Shown in pieces: positions 18,386 to 27,346 of a stretch of 64,000 nucleotides of DNA (the stretch's first letter is position 1; every line of letters begins with the position of its first letter). Under the pieces are notes generated by a model. That model saw only the letters and a list, made by a program, of their open reading frames with translations. It was not told the DNA's origin and ran no database searches. The DNA comes from Ephemeroptericola cinctiostellae (GTDB lineage Bacteria; Pseudomonadota; Gammaproteobacteria; Burkholderiales; Burkholderiaceae). The translations under genes and the position numbers were made by a program. Location of the stretch: assembly GCF_003339525.1 (NCBI RefSeq), contig NZ_CP031124.1, positions 496,001 through 560,000 on the forward strand. The letters are read 5' to 3'.

Positions 18386-18427
18386 GTGTGACTCCTTGGT
18401 GTGATAAGTGGTGTAATTGGGGGAGAT

Positions 18428-18449
18428 GTTAACCTCAGCTGAGGTTAAC
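18428..18449. promoter_or_regulatory. 22-bp perfect palindrome, candidate operator of the Lrp/AsnC regulator
   Basis: GTTAACCTCAG at 18428-18438 is followed directly by its exact reverse complement. It lies in the 193-bp region between the divergent starts of the cysteine hydrolase (18385) and the Lrp/AsnC regulator (18579). That location is where a regulator would act on both genes. The binding role is inferred. Confidence 0.7.
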
Positions 18450-18578
18450 GCGAAAAAGAAGGTTTTTTTGAAGGAACACACTTTTTTCGCCTCCTTTGAA
18501 TTGTACGGATCATCGAAGGGCTTTGGAATTGTGAACTGTGCGACTTGGGGTGGGTTCACTTACAGTTTGAAAGGAATG

Positions 18579-18977
18579 ATGTTGGATAAAATGAATCAAG
18601 CCATTGTGAAGTGTCTCAAAGCCAATAGTCGCACCAGTTGGCAGCAAATTGGCAAGGATGTTCATTTGACGGGGCAAGCCGTTGCTGCGCGGGTATTGAA
18701 CATGGAAGACCAAGGCATCATTGAAGGCTATACCATTCGCCAAGGGCAGGTTCAACGGCATTTCATCACTGTTTTTATGGCCACATCACAGTTTGATGCA
18801 TTTGAGGCCTTTTTAAACGGCACTGAGCAGGTTGAGCAGGTCTATAAAGTCACGGGTGAGGGCTGCTATCACGTGGTGTTTGTGTGTGAGCAGACCCAAG
18901 AATTAGAGCCGTTTTTGAATGCCTTACTGCCGTATGGTCGGTATAAGGTGTCGAGTGCTATTCGGACGGTGAAGTGA
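18579..18977 (+). CDS. Lrp/AsnC family transcriptional regulator
   Basis: About 132 residues. An N-terminal winged helix-turn-helix (AIVKCLKANSRTSWQQIGKDVHLTGQAVAARVLNMEDQGII region) is followed by an AsnC-type ligand-binding/oligomerisation domain (VEQVYKVTGEGCYHVVFVCEQTQELEPFLN). The reading frame is open upstream to 18417, but the helix-turn-helix begins near 18590. AAGGA at 18571-18575 favours the ATG at 18576 or 18579. A terminator follows at 19031. It likely autoregulates and controls the divergent cysteine hydrolase. Confidence 0.85.
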   Translation: MLDKMNQAIVKCLKANSRTSWQQIGKDVHLTGQAVAARVLNMEDQGIIEGYTIRQGQVQRHFITVFMATSQFDAFEAFLNGTEQVEQVYKVTGEGCYHVVFVCEQTQELEPFLNALLPYGRYKVSSAIRTVK

Positions 18978-19030
18978 GTTGGATGTGATGTTTTTATGGT
19001 GCGTTAAGCTCCGCATGGCGCGTTTTGAAA

Positions 19031-19066
19031 TACAAAAAAGGACTGATTAACCAGTCCTTTTTTGTA
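19031..19066. terminator. Bidirectional terminator between the Lrp/AsnC and aminotransferase genes
   Basis: TACAAAAAAGGACTG and CAGTCCTTTTTTGTA form a perfect 15-bp stem around a 6-base loop. A-runs on one side and T-runs on the other make it usable by both convergent genes. Confidence 0.92.
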
Positions 19067-19082
19067 TTGTGTGATTTGGTCG

Positions 19083-20210
19083 TTAAGCCAATGCGTTCAA
19101 TGCGTGTTCAAAATGCGCCACTGTTGCATCGACGTCTTTGAGTTTGTCGATGCCAAATAAGCCGATGCGGAAAGTTTTGTAATCGGCGGGCTCGTCGCAT
19201 TGCAAGGGCACGCCCGCAGCGGTTTGTAGGCCTTGAGCAACAAATGCTTTGCCGTTGTGGATGAGGTCGTCATGGGTGTAAAACACGGCGACACCCGGTG
19301 CTTCAAAGCCGTTTGCTGCAACACTTTTGAAGCCTTTGTTGGTGAGCAACGCGCGGATTTTTTGTCCCAATTCCATCTGACGTTCACGCATTCGCTCAAA
19401 ACCAAAGGCTTCCTGCTCCTTCATCATGTCACGGAAATACTTGAGCGAATCGGTGGGCATGGTGGCGTGATAAGCGTGGCCACCTTGCTCGTAAGCTTGC
19501 ATGATCTGCAACCATTTTTTTAAATCGCAAGAGAAGCTGTTGCTGGATGTGGTGTTGACTTTGGCCACGGCCGCTGCGCTCATCATCACCAAGCCACTAC
19601 ACGGTGAAGCACTCCAGCCTTTTTGTGGTGCGCTGATGAGCACATCCACGCCTGTGTCTGCCATGTTGACCCACATCGCACCCGATGCGATGCAATCGAG
19701 TACAAATAAGCCGCCAACGGCATGAACGGCATCCGCCACCGCAGAGATGTAGTCATTGGGCAGCATCATGCCTGAGGCGGTTTCAACGTGCGGGGCGAAG
19801 ACGACGGCGGGTTTTTCGTTGGCAATCACGGCCAGCACTTCATCCAGTGGTGCGGGTGCGAAAGGCATTTGTGAGCCATTGGTTGTTGGGCTTGCTTTGA
19901 GCACGGTCACGGATGAAGCGATGTGACCTGTTTCTAAAATTTGCGTCCAACGGAAGCTGAACCAGCCATTGCGAATCACCAAGCATTTTTCATTTTGCGC
20001 CAATTGCCGCGCCACGGCTTCCATCGCATACGTGCCGCCACCGGGAATGACAGCCACCGCTTGTGCGCCATAGACCGATTTCACCGTGGATGAAATGTCG
20101 TTCATCACGCCTTGAAATTGTGCGGACATGTGGTTGAGTGAGCGGTCGGTGAAGACCACAGAAAACTCCAATAAACCATCGGGATCGATGTTGGGCAATA
20201 AAGCGGGCAT
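19083..20210 (-). CDS. Class V aminotransferase (alanine-glyoxylate/serine-pyruvate type)
   Basis: The 375-residue PLP enzyme has fold type I, class V. IPGGGTYAMEAVARQ binds the cofactor phosphate, Asp172 in FVLDCIASGA contacts the pyridine nitrogen, and Lys197 in ISAPQKGWSASP is the Schiff-base lysine. Relatives include serine-pyruvate, alanine-glyoxylate and 2-aminoethylphosphonate aminotransferases; the substrate is not fixed by sequence. GAAGGA precedes the ATG at 20210. It stands downstream of ttcA on the same strand with 120 bases between. Confidence 0.86.
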   Translation of the reverse strand: MPALLPNIDPDGLLEFSVVFTDRSLNHMSAQFQGVMNDISSTVKSVYGAQAVAVIPGGGTYAMEAVARQLAQNEKCLVIRNGWFSFRWTQILETGHIASSVTVLKASPTTNGSQMPFAPAPLDEVLAVIANEKPAVVFAPHVETASGMMLPNDYISAVADAVHAVGGLFVLDCIASGAMWVNMADTGVDVLISAPQKGWSASPCSGLVMMSAAAVAKVNTTSSNSFSCDLKKWLQIMQAYEQGGHAYHATMPTDSLKYFRDMMKEQEAFGFERMRERQMELGQKIRALLTNKGFKSVAANGFEAPGVAVFYTHDDLIHNGKAFVAQGLQTAAGVPLQCDEPADYKTFRIGLFGIDKLKDVDATVAHFEHALNALA

Positions 20211-20275
20211 GGCAATTCCTTCAAAAAAGTAAGTGGGTGTTACTGTTTGTGTGAACTGTTTTATGGTTTTTTTAG

Positions 20276-20307
20276 GTCATGTCCCTTGCGGGGGCATGAC
20301 GTTTTTT
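20276..20307 (+). terminator. Plus-strand terminator hairpin with no obvious upstream gene
   Basis: GTCATGTCCC and GGGGCATGAC pair (one G-T pair) around TTGC and are followed by six T on the plus strand only. Both neighbours, ttcA and the aminotransferase, are on the minus strand, so the orientation is unexplained. Confidence 0.6.
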
Positions 20308-20333
20308 AGGGGTGAATCGGTGAAAAAATTAAC

Positions 20334-21284
20334 TCAGTTGCGTACAAACGAAATGGTTTGGATTTTGATCTCCGCCTCATCTTCAGTGACTTCACTGGCC
20401 CGTGTTTCACACGGCTCTTCGTCGAACGCCAAATCGCCTTCAGCGACTTCGGTGTCGATGGTTAAATTTTTAAAATCAAATAAATTGCTGTCCATCAAGT
20501 GTGATGGCACGACGGTGTGCATGGCCGATGCCATGCTTTCAATCCAGCCTTTGTGCTTTTTATCCCACTCGTTGAGCATGGCTTTCATGGCCTGACGTTG
20601 CAGGTTTTCTTGCGATCCACACAGGTTGCACGGGATGATGGGGAACTGTTGCACCTCGGCGTAACGTTCCATGTCGTCTTCGGAGACGTAGGCCAACGGG
20701 CGAATCACAACGTGTTTGCCGTCGTCCGACACCAGTTTCGGTGGCATGGCTTTCAGCTTGGCGGCATAAAACATATTGAGCAAAAAGGTTTGCAAAATGT
20801 CGTCGCGGTGATGGCCGAGGGCGATTTTGGTGGCACCCAGTTCATCGGCAACACGGTACAAAATCCCACGGCGCAGGCGTGAGCACAGGCTGCATGTGGT
20901 TTTCCCTTCGGGGATGATGCTCTTGACGATGCTGTAGGTGTCTTGTGTTTCAATGTGAAACGGCACGCCCAGTTTCGTTAAATATTCGGGCAAAATGTGT
21001 TCGGGGAAGCCGGGTTGTTTTTGATCCAAATTGACAGCGACGATGTCGAAATGAATCGGTGCGCGCGCCTTGAGTTTGAGTAACACATCGAGCAGGCCGT
21101 AGCTGTCCTTGCCGCCCGACAGGCAGACCATGACTTTATCGCCATCCTCAATCATGTTGAAATCGCCAATTGCTTGACCGACTTGGCGGCACAGGCGTTT
21201 TTCGAGTTTATTGTTCTCGTACTGGATTTTTTGTTCAGCCTTGGTGGCGGCTTGGACGGGGGCTTCGATGGCTGCGCTGTTCAT
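20334..21284 (-). CDS. ttcA: tRNA 2-thiocytidine(32) synthetase TtcA
   Basis: This ATP-dependent, Fe-S-containing enzyme puts sulfur on C32 of certain tRNAs. The PP-loop motif SGGKDS is at residues 56-61. The [10 protein letters not shown] pair (Cys131, Cys134) and a later Cys in NLCGSQ ligand the cluster. Length of 316 aa is normal, with an acidic C-terminal extension. A terminator-like hairpin at 21383-21415 separates it from folB upstream. Confidence 0.95.
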   Translation of the reverse strand: MNSAAIEAPVQAATKAEQKIQYENNKLEKRLCRQVGQAIGDFNMIEDGDKVMVCLSGGKDSYGLLDVLLKLKARAPIHFDIVAVNLDQKQPGFPEHILPEYLTKLGVPFHIETQDTYSIVKSIIPEGKTTCSLCSRLRRGILYRVADELGATKIALGHHRDDILQTFLLNMFYAAKLKAMPPKLVSDDGKHVVIRPLAYVSEDDMERYAEVQQFPIIPCNLCGSQENLQRQAMKAMLNEWDKKHKGWIESMASAMHTVVPSHLMDSNLFDFKNLTIDTEVAEGDLAFDEEPCETRASEVTEDEAEIKIQTISFVRN

Positions 21285-21382
21285 GGTTTTTCTTTACAAA
21301 ACAAATTGACCTGCTATTTTACGCGAATTGTTGACGGTGCATTCAAAGAGCTGTGAGGGGATGTGTTGGCAGGCTGATTTAA

Positions 21383-21415
21383 AAAAAAGCGCGTGGGTTT
21401 CCCATGCGCTTTTTA
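21383..21415. terminator. Rho-independent terminator downstream of folB
   Basis: AAAAAGCGCGTGGG and CCCATGCGCTTTTT pair around TTT with one G-T pair and flanking A/T runs. It lies 50 bases after the folB stop (minus strand) and upstream of ttcA. Confidence 0.82.
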
Positions 21416-21466
21416 AATGGTTTTAAGCACTCAAACGAAGGGCGCTGCATCAACCACAACGGCTGT

Positions 21467-21883
21467 TTACTTTGATAAACGGTCAGAAAAATACCATGCA
21501 CCCACGCCAATCGCATCCACATCAGGATAAATATCCGTTTTTTCACTGGAAATATAAGCGGCAATGATGGCTGATTTTTGCATCAGCGCTTCACCAATGC
21601 GGTCGCACAAGGTTTCTTGCAATTGGACGTGCTCAATTGCCGCTTGAGCCGAAATGGTGTTGCGCACAAAATCATAATCCACCACCTCGTCCAAACCATC
21701 GTGCTTGGGTGAGGCCGAAGCGCGGCGCACAAATGCGGTGACATTGAACACCATGGATTGTGGCGCGAGTTTTTCGTGATCGTATACACCGATGGAGACC
21801 TGCAAATGGTAGTTGCGCACAAAAATGCAGCGGCAATCCATAAGGACGTGAGCGAGTTCTGGGGTGATGGGATGGGTCAACAT
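21467..21883 (-). CDS. folB: Dihydroneopterin aldolase FolB
   Basis: The 138-residue protein of the FolB/FolX tunnelling fold begins with the typical IFVRNYHLQVSIGVYDHEKLAPQ segment. The reaction converts 7,8-dihydroneopterin to 6-hydroxymethyl-dihydropterin and glycolaldehyde in folate synthesis. The DEVVDYDFVRNTI region and ETLCDRIGEALM helix also match. The pteridine-reductase-like SDR lies just upstream on the same strand (22015-22815), which supports a shared pterin/folate role. Confidence 0.87.
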   Translation of the reverse strand: MLTHPITPELAHVLMDCRCIFVRNYHLQVSIGVYDHEKLAPQSMVFNVTAFVRRASASPKHDGLDEVVDYDFVRNTISAQAAIEHVQLQETLCDRIGEALMQKSAIIAAYISSEKTDIYPDVDAIGVGAWYFSDRLSK

Positions 21884-22014
21884 GGGAATCCGATTAAAGT
21901 GAAATTAAAAAAATAAGGGTGTGTTTGGTGGCTAATGCATCATTTTAACGGTTGATGTCGACCGTTTTGGTTGTTTTGATCGCTGATGCTGACAGAATGT
22001 TTTAGGAGGGCGGA

Positions 22015-22815
22015 TCATCCATTCGCCCGATGCGTGAACATCACATCACGTGCTTGTGTGGTCAGGTGTTGCCCGCCATCCACCAGCAACGTTGTGCCCG
22101 TCATGCCCTGTGCTGACAGTGCGTACAGCATCGCTTGCGCCACATCGTCGGGCGTTGAACCGCGTTGTAAAATGGTGGCGTTGTGCGCATGGGCAAAGTC
22201 ATCGGGGGTTTGGTCGCCCGATGGCAAGCTCAAGCCAGGGGCAATGCCCACCACGCGCACGCGCGGCGCAAGCGCCATTGCCGCCAATGTGGTGGCGTGC
22301 TCCAATGCCGCTTTGGATAAGGTGTACGATAAAAAATCAGGGTTTGGGTTGTGTAGCTTTTGATCCAAGATGTTCAGCACCACACCTGTTTGCGTCACAT
22401 GTAAACCTTGTGCAAGTTGTTGCGTAAGCAACAAGGGAGCGAACGTGTTGGTTCGCCAATGCTGCTCAAAATGCGTCAAGGACAAGGGCTCTGGCTGCGT
22501 CAACACATCGTAATTGAAATGAGAGGCATTGTTCACCAACACGCCGATCGTCCCGAGCGTGCTTGTGGCCGAGGCGATCAAGCCAGCGACGGCCTGTTCA
22601 TTGTTCAAATCCGCTTGCAATGCACAGGCTTGTATGTTCAATGTACGCAGCTCATCGACCAATGTGTGAGCCGCATCCGCCGACTGACCATAATGCACAG
22701 CCACATTAAAACCTGCCTGAGCCAAACTCAAGCACAGCGTGCGTCCAATGCGTCGCGCACCACCCGTGACAAGGGCGGTGCGGGGAAGAGAAGGGGCAAA
22801 AGCAAAAGCGGTCAT
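22015..22815 (-). CDS. SDR oxidoreductase, pteridine reductase/FolM-like
   Basis: A 266-residue short-chain dehydrogenase with the TGGARRIGRTLCLSLAQAGF nucleotide-binding motif, in which Arg-Arg after TGGA is typical of NADPH-using pteridine reductases. NNAS follows, then the catalytic Tyr-xxx-Lys as YTLSKAALEH, and the end TLLVDGGQHL. FolM-type enzymes reduce dihydromonapterin or dihydrofolate. Placement beside folB supports this, but other SDR substrates cannot be excluded. Confidence 0.78.
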   Translation of the reverse strand: MTAFAFAPSLPRTALVTGGARRIGRTLCLSLAQAGFNVAVHYGQSADAAHTLVDELRTLNIQACALQADLNNEQAVAGLIASATSTLGTIGVLVNNASHFNYDVLTQPEPLSLTHFEQHWRTNTFAPLLLTQQLAQGLHVTQTGVVLNILDQKLHNPNPDFLSYTLSKAALEHATTLAAMALAPRVRVVGIAPGLSLPSGDQTPDDFAHAHNATILQRGSTPDDVAQAMLYALSAQGMTGTTLLVDGGQHLTTQARDVMFTHRANG

Positions 22816-22895
22816 GGCTTGATTTGTTATAATCCAAAATTAAAAATGCGCAGCACCATTGTACGCGCATCATCGATCATAAGAAAGCACCGCAC

Positions 22896-24062
22896 ATGGC
22901 ATCGACTTTGCCCCAACCCTCAGACGCACAAATGGCTCGCAGCACCCAGCTTGTTCAACACATCCGCACCCTTATCGATGCGCAAGGTGGCTGGCTACCG
23001 TTTGATGCCTACATGAATGCGGCGTTGTACACACCGAACCTCGGTTACTACACCAATGAATCATCACCGTTTTCGGCGTTTGCTGCGACGGGTGATTTCA
23101 TCACCGCGCCGTTGCTGTCACCGTTGTTTGGTGCATGCATTGCAGAGCAGGCATTGGAGGTCTTTGAGCGGATTGGCGCATTCAATCTCTTGGAGGTCGG
23201 TGCAGGCACAGGCCGCCTCGCCGCAGACATCCTCGCACACATGGGTGCGTGCGGAGTGACCGTTCATTATTCCATTTTAGAGCTGTCAGGCACTTTACGC
23301 GCGCAGCAACAAGCGACCATTGCGGATGCGTTGCCCGACAACCCGCATCACGTGCAGTGGCTGGACGCGCTGCCCACCGATTACGTGGGTTTCATCATCG
23401 GCAACGAGGTGTTGGACGCGATGCCTGTGAAACTCATTGGTGTGAACAAGGGCGTGTGGTTTGAACGTGGGGTGGGTTTCGGAAATGAAAGACTCATTTA
23501 CGTGGATCGTCCCACAGACCTGCGTTTACCCATGTCCAGCGATTGGATGCACGCTCTTGAAAGCAGTGGAGCGGCTTACCTCAGTGAAACCCAAAACCAA
23601 CAAATGGCCTTCATCAACAGCCTTGGCGCATGTTTGAATAAAGGCATGGTGCTCATGATGGATTATGGGTTTCCTGCCCACGAATTTTACCACCCACAAC
23701 GCAACACAGGCACGCTCATGTGCCACATCCAGCACGTCGCTCATGATGACGCGCTGTATCATGCGGGGGTGCAAGACATCACCGCGCATGTGAATTTTTC
23801 AGCGCTCAAACAGCCCGTAGGACTCACCGCCATTGGCTACACCAATCAAGCCAACTTCCTCATTAACAACGGTCTGCTTGATTTGCTCACGCAGCTGCCG
23901 CTAGAAGACGTCCGCACCGCCGCCAACCGCGTCCACAAACTGATGTCAGAAGCGGAAATGGGTGAGCTGTTCAAGGTCATGGCATGGGCGAAGGGTGTGG
24001 ACTTTGCTGAAGACGATGTGTTGCAAGGCTTTGTGCGCGGTGATCGACTGGGCACACTATAA
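22896..24062 (+). CDS. SAM-dependent methyltransferase of the MidA/NDUFAF7 family
   Basis: This 388-residue COG1565-type protein shows the N-terminal FDAYMNAALYTPNLGYYTN, the GDFITAPLLSPLFGACIAEQALE block, SAM motif I LLEVGAGTGRLAADIL and motif post-I YSILELSGTLRAQQ. The FIIGNEVLDAMPVK segment is a hallmark of the family. The mitochondrial relative methylates an arginine in complex I subunit NDUFS2; the bacterial target is not known. It is divergent from the SDR gene, with about 80 bases between starts. Confidence 0.9.
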   Translation: MASTLPQPSDAQMARSTQLVQHIRTLIDAQGGWLPFDAYMNAALYTPNLGYYTNESSPFSAFAATGDFITAPLLSPLFGACIAEQALEVFERIGAFNLLEVGAGTGRLAADILAHMGACGVTVHYSILELSGTLRAQQQATIADALPDNPHHVQWLDALPTDYVGFIIGNEVLDAMPVKLIGVNKGVWFERGVGFGNERLIYVDRPTDLRLPMSSDWMHALESSGAAYLSETQNQQMAFINSLGACLNKGMVLMMDYGFPAHEFYHPQRNTGTLMCHIQHVAHDDALYHAGVQDITAHVNFSALKQPVGLTAIGYTNQANFLINNGLLDLLTQLPLEDVRTAANRVHKLMSEAEMGELFKVMAWAKGVDFAEDDVLQGFVRGDRLGTL

Positions 24063-24197
24063 AAAACATGTGTGGCCGTTGATGATATTGGTCTTTGACT
24101 CGACAATTAACTGTAAAATGCGCTTGATATTTCGCCACGAAAGGTTTGCAATGGCTGGTAAACCACCCGTGAAGTTCAATTTTAAACAAAGGTCATC

Positions 24198-24629
24198 ATG
24201 AAAAAATTTCTAGAAGAATTTAAAAACTTCGCCAGCAGCGGTAACATCTTTGACCTTGCCCTCGGCGTCATCATCGGCGGCGCATTCGCCACCGTCGTCG
24301 AAAGCCTGAGCAAAGACATCATCGGTGATTTCATCGCTGCACTCGGCGGCGCACCTGATTTGGGTGAGTTGGTCGTTCAATTCAACGGCGGTCAAATCCA
24401 CGTTGGTAACTTCCTTGGCGCGGTGATTAACTTTTTGATTTTGGCTTTTGTGCTGTTCATGATGGTCAAAGTCATCATGAAATACAAGCTCGCCAATTTT
24501 CGCGCCCAAGGCAGCCGAGAGTGCCCGTATTGCCGAGAGTTTGTCGCCGTGGACGCGATTAAATGCAAACACTGCACATCGGACTTGAAAGCGAAAATCG
24601 ACGGCGATGAAGGGGCGGATGAGCGGTGA
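24198..24629 (+). CDS. mscL: Large-conductance mechanosensitive channel MscL with a four-Cys C-terminal tail
   Basis: The 143-residue inner-membrane protein has an N-terminal amphipathic helix (FLEEFKNFASSGNIFDLALGVIIGGAF) and TM1 and TM2 (FLGAVINFLILAFVLFMMVKVI) typical of MscL, the osmotic-shock release valve. The C-terminus is unusual: instead of the usual helical bundle it has CPYC (Cys109, Cys112), ten residues, then CKHC (Cys123, Cys126), which looks like a zinc ribbon. Only the end of the protein differs; the pore region is normal. AAAGG lies upstream of the ATG. Confidence 0.92.
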   Translation: MKKFLEEFKNFASSGNIFDLALGVIIGGAFATVVESLSKDIIGDFIAALGGAPDLGELVVQFNGGQIHVGNFLGAVINFLILAFVLFMMVKVIMKYKLANFRAQGSRECPYCREFVAVDAIKCKHCTSDLKAKIDGDEGADER

Positions 24630-24698
24630 ATGGGTGGCAATCCCTGATGTTTGTTCGGCGTTGCAAAGGTCAATACCTTAAATCATCTGATGCGCCAG

Positions 24699-24721
24699 TG
24701 CGGGCTTGACCCGCAATTTTT
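24699..24721 (+). terminator. Probable terminator downstream of mscL
   Basis: TGCGGG and CCCGCA form a short GC-rich stem around CTTGA and are followed by ATTTTT. A second small hairpin (CACCCAC-GTAA-GTGGGTG, 24775-24792) without a T-run lies a little further on. Confidence 0.55.
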
Positions 24722-24820
24722 CATTATTTAGGGGGATGTCGTCAAGCATGGTGTGACTGGATGTCCAAGGTGCTCACCCACGTAAGTGGGTGGGGGAAGC
24801 CCTTTGTGATTGGCGATATG

Positions 24821-25489
24821 TCAATGCTTGACTGTTTCGTTTAAAAATTGCTGAAACGGTCTGTATACGCTGAAAGCTTCGGCGAAATAGGATGTGAAAT
24901 GCGCATCTGATAATTGTGTATCGCTGACATCGTGCTGCACCCACAAGGCTTTTTGTTTCAGTAAATGCAAGTGCGGAGCGTCCGCTGTATACCCTGCGGG
25001 TGGGCGTTTAAGTGCATCACCGCGCAACGCGCCAAACCATTCTTTAAAAATCGGATCATCCAGTAGCCGCTCCAGTACTTGACCATTGAGGGCAATCTCT
25101 TGACGAATGCGTTGCAGCCACGTGCTGCTTGGGGCGTGCGCGCCGCCGCCGATCATCGATGCATTCGGTTCAATGTGAAGGTAAAAACCCGCCCGCCCAA
25201 AATCTGCGCGATGCCCGCTGGGCGCAATGTGAATGCCCAAATGGGTTTTGTATGGGATTTTATCCTTGGAAAAGCGCGCATCCTTGTGGATGCGGAACAA
25301 GCATTGTTTGGCCTCGATGTCCATGTGTTCAGGGGCCAGGCTGGCCATTTCAAAAATCAATGCATCGATGAAATCGTACAACTGCGCTTGCAGTGCGGCA
25401 AAACGGGGTTTGTTGTCATGGAACCATTCGCGGTTGTTGTGGTGTTTCAGCTCATTTAAAAATGGCAAGGTGTCGTCAGGCAGTTGCAC
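24821..25489 (-). CDS. DUF2461 (TIGR02453 family) protein
   Basis: The 222-residue protein matches the DUF2461 pattern: FLNELKHHNNREWFHDNKPRF at the N-terminus, FRIHKDARFSKDKIPYKTHLGIH in the middle, and a GGGAHAPSSTWLQRIRQEI segment. The function of the family is unknown. The start codon appears to be GTG at 25489, preceded by AGGGA. It is alone on this strand between the mscL gene (convergent) and the esterase pseudogene. Confidence 0.85.
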   Translation of the reverse strand: MQLPDDTLPFLNELKHHNNREWFHDNKPRFAALQAQLYDFIDALIFEMASLAPEHMDIEAKQCLFRIHKDARFSKDKIPYKTHLGIHIAPSGHRADFGRAGFYLHIEPNASMIGGGAHAPSSTWLQRIRQEIALNGQVLERLLDDPIFKEWFGALRGDALKRPPAGYTADAPHLHLLKQKALWVQHDVSDTQLSDAHFTSYFAEAFSVYRPFQQFLNETVKH

Positions 25490-25611
25490 TTAAAATCCCT
25501 TTTTTTCAAGATGATCGTTACTGTTGTCACAGAACGATACCGCAATTCAGGTGTCTTATAAAGCACCGCGAGGCTTTGTCATGCCAGTCTCTGGTGTTTT
25601 TAATGATGGAC

Positions 25612-27179
25612 TTAACGACTGACTTTTTCTGCCCAAGCAAACAGCTCATCCAAATCATAATCACCGCTGTGGGGGACGTTCCACGGCATGCTGAAGTCCA
25701 CATTTTTGCCTTGGTTTTTCAGCGTGGTGGCCAAAATGACGGGGATGGCGAGAGAGGTGTCTCGGTCGGCTGTGCCATGGCGGATGCGCCAGTTTTTGCT
25801 GATGGTGGTGCTGTTTTTACCGTTCTTTTTAATGCCGTTTGGGTGGTTGAGGTAGTGCATGGCATTCATCATGTTGACGGTGGCGGGGGCGGCTTGTGTG
25901 CCGCTTGCTGTGCTGTTGCCCATGCCAAATGCTGTGAAATGTTGGGCTTGGGTGCTGGTTGTGCCAAACAGGTCGTTTTCACCGCTGCTTAAATCCAGTG
26001 CATCAAATGCAGGCGGGGTTTTCATGCGCACATTGGCTTGGATGTAACCGTCGTAGTCAATGTCGGTGACTTTCTTGCCTTTGAGGTGCACCCACGTGAG
26101 TGGTGACAGGTCTGTGCCGCTGTCCAGAGCCGTTTGCGCGGAGGCGATCACGTAAGCTTTCACGAGGTCTTTGAAAGAGCCGTTGCCTTGCGCATCCAAG
26201 TTCAATGGCTTGCCGTTGGTTTGTGTGAGTTTCAAGCTGTTGAGGTAGGCGGGAAATAGGGCTTGCAGGGCGTTTGATGTGTTGATTTGCGCGGCGCTCA
26301 ATGTGCCTGTTTCTGTTTTGCGCTCGGCATGGAAGTCAATCATTTTAGACATGATCATTTTTTGATAGGCGTTGACACCGTTGAATTGCCATTCATACGC
26401 CATGTCCGCGTGATCCAAGTTGGTGATTGGGCAGTAGGCGGATACGGCGAATACATCATCGCGGGCTTTGGCTGCGCCGAGTGCGTTGAGGTCTGATTCG
26501 TAATCGGTGTTGTTGCCGCTGGCGCCAAGGAGGGCAGACAGTGCGCCGCCTGCGCTGGTGCCATTGGAAATGATTTTTTCAGCATTGCCAAACATGACCG
26601 CATCGTTGTGACGTAAATAGCGCACGGCGGCTTTCAGGTCGACGATGGCGGCGGGGGCTTTGCCTGTGTATTGACCATGCGTGTCTTGCGTGGTGCGGCC
26701 ACGTGCACCGGGGGTGGCAACGACATAGCCTTTGCTCAAAGCGATAAAGGCGGCGTTCGGGCTGTGTCCATCGCGTGCGACGCTGGGCTGTCGGGCTCGC
26801 TGGGCATGTAGCCGCCGACGGCGTTGGGCATGAAAATGGGGGCGGTTTTGGCTGTGAAATGCCCCATGGTTTTGCCCTTGAAGTAAGCTTCGGGGATGTA
26901 AATGTTCATGCGTTCATATTTTGTATCCACGGGGTGCTGCACATAAACGATGTTTTCATACGCGCGAAATGCGATTGTTTGACCGCCCAGAGTCAGGCTT
27001 TTTGAGGTGTGGGTTGCGTTGGCAAAATTCAGGTTGTAAGTGAGGTCTGTGCCGCTGTTTGTCGTGGCATTTTGAGGGGCGACAGTCGGTGTTTCGGGCA
27101 TCGTGGGTTGCGCTTGCGCGCTCAGTGATTGGGCGGCCAGAGCCATGAGCGTTAAGGCGAGCTTGTTTGATGGGTGCAT
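25612..27179 (-). pseudogene. Subtype B tannase-like serine esterase, broken by a frameshift
   Basis: Two overlapping frames together give one secreted alpha/beta hydrolase of about 520 residues. The first (from the ATG at 27179, preceded by GGAGGA) holds a signal peptide (LALTLMALAAQSLSAQAQ) and the N-terminal domain up to VGGYMPSEPDSP. The second resumes with ARDGHSPNAAFIALSKGYVV and carries the nucleophile GTSAGGAL, Asp in RHGTADRD and His in PHSGDYDLDELFAW. The frames join if one base is added near 26779. Tannases and feruloyl esterases cleave plant gallate or ferulate esters. No other damage is seen, so this could be a recent mutation or a sequencing error. Confidence 0.75.
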
Positions 27180-27346
27180 GTTGTCCTCCATGTTGTCGGC
27201 ATGTTGCCGTCGTTGTTATGTTTTGTGTTGAGTGTGTTTTGAACGAGTTTACCGCTGAAATGTAACTGCAACATGTGTTGGACGTAAAGTTTTGTAAAGG
27301 TGTTTTTTGCATCCAACGGCATCCAACACACTTCGAGTGTTTAAAA

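Noticed and set aside
18386..18559. N-terminal extension of the cysteine hydrolase
   Set aside because: It would run across the palindrome and control region, lacks family similarity, and a good ribosome site precedes the ATG at 18385.
24775..24792. Small hairpin near the mscL 3' region as a CRISPR or mobile repeat
   Set aside because: Only one copy with partial similarity to the galE repeat; no array or spacing pattern.
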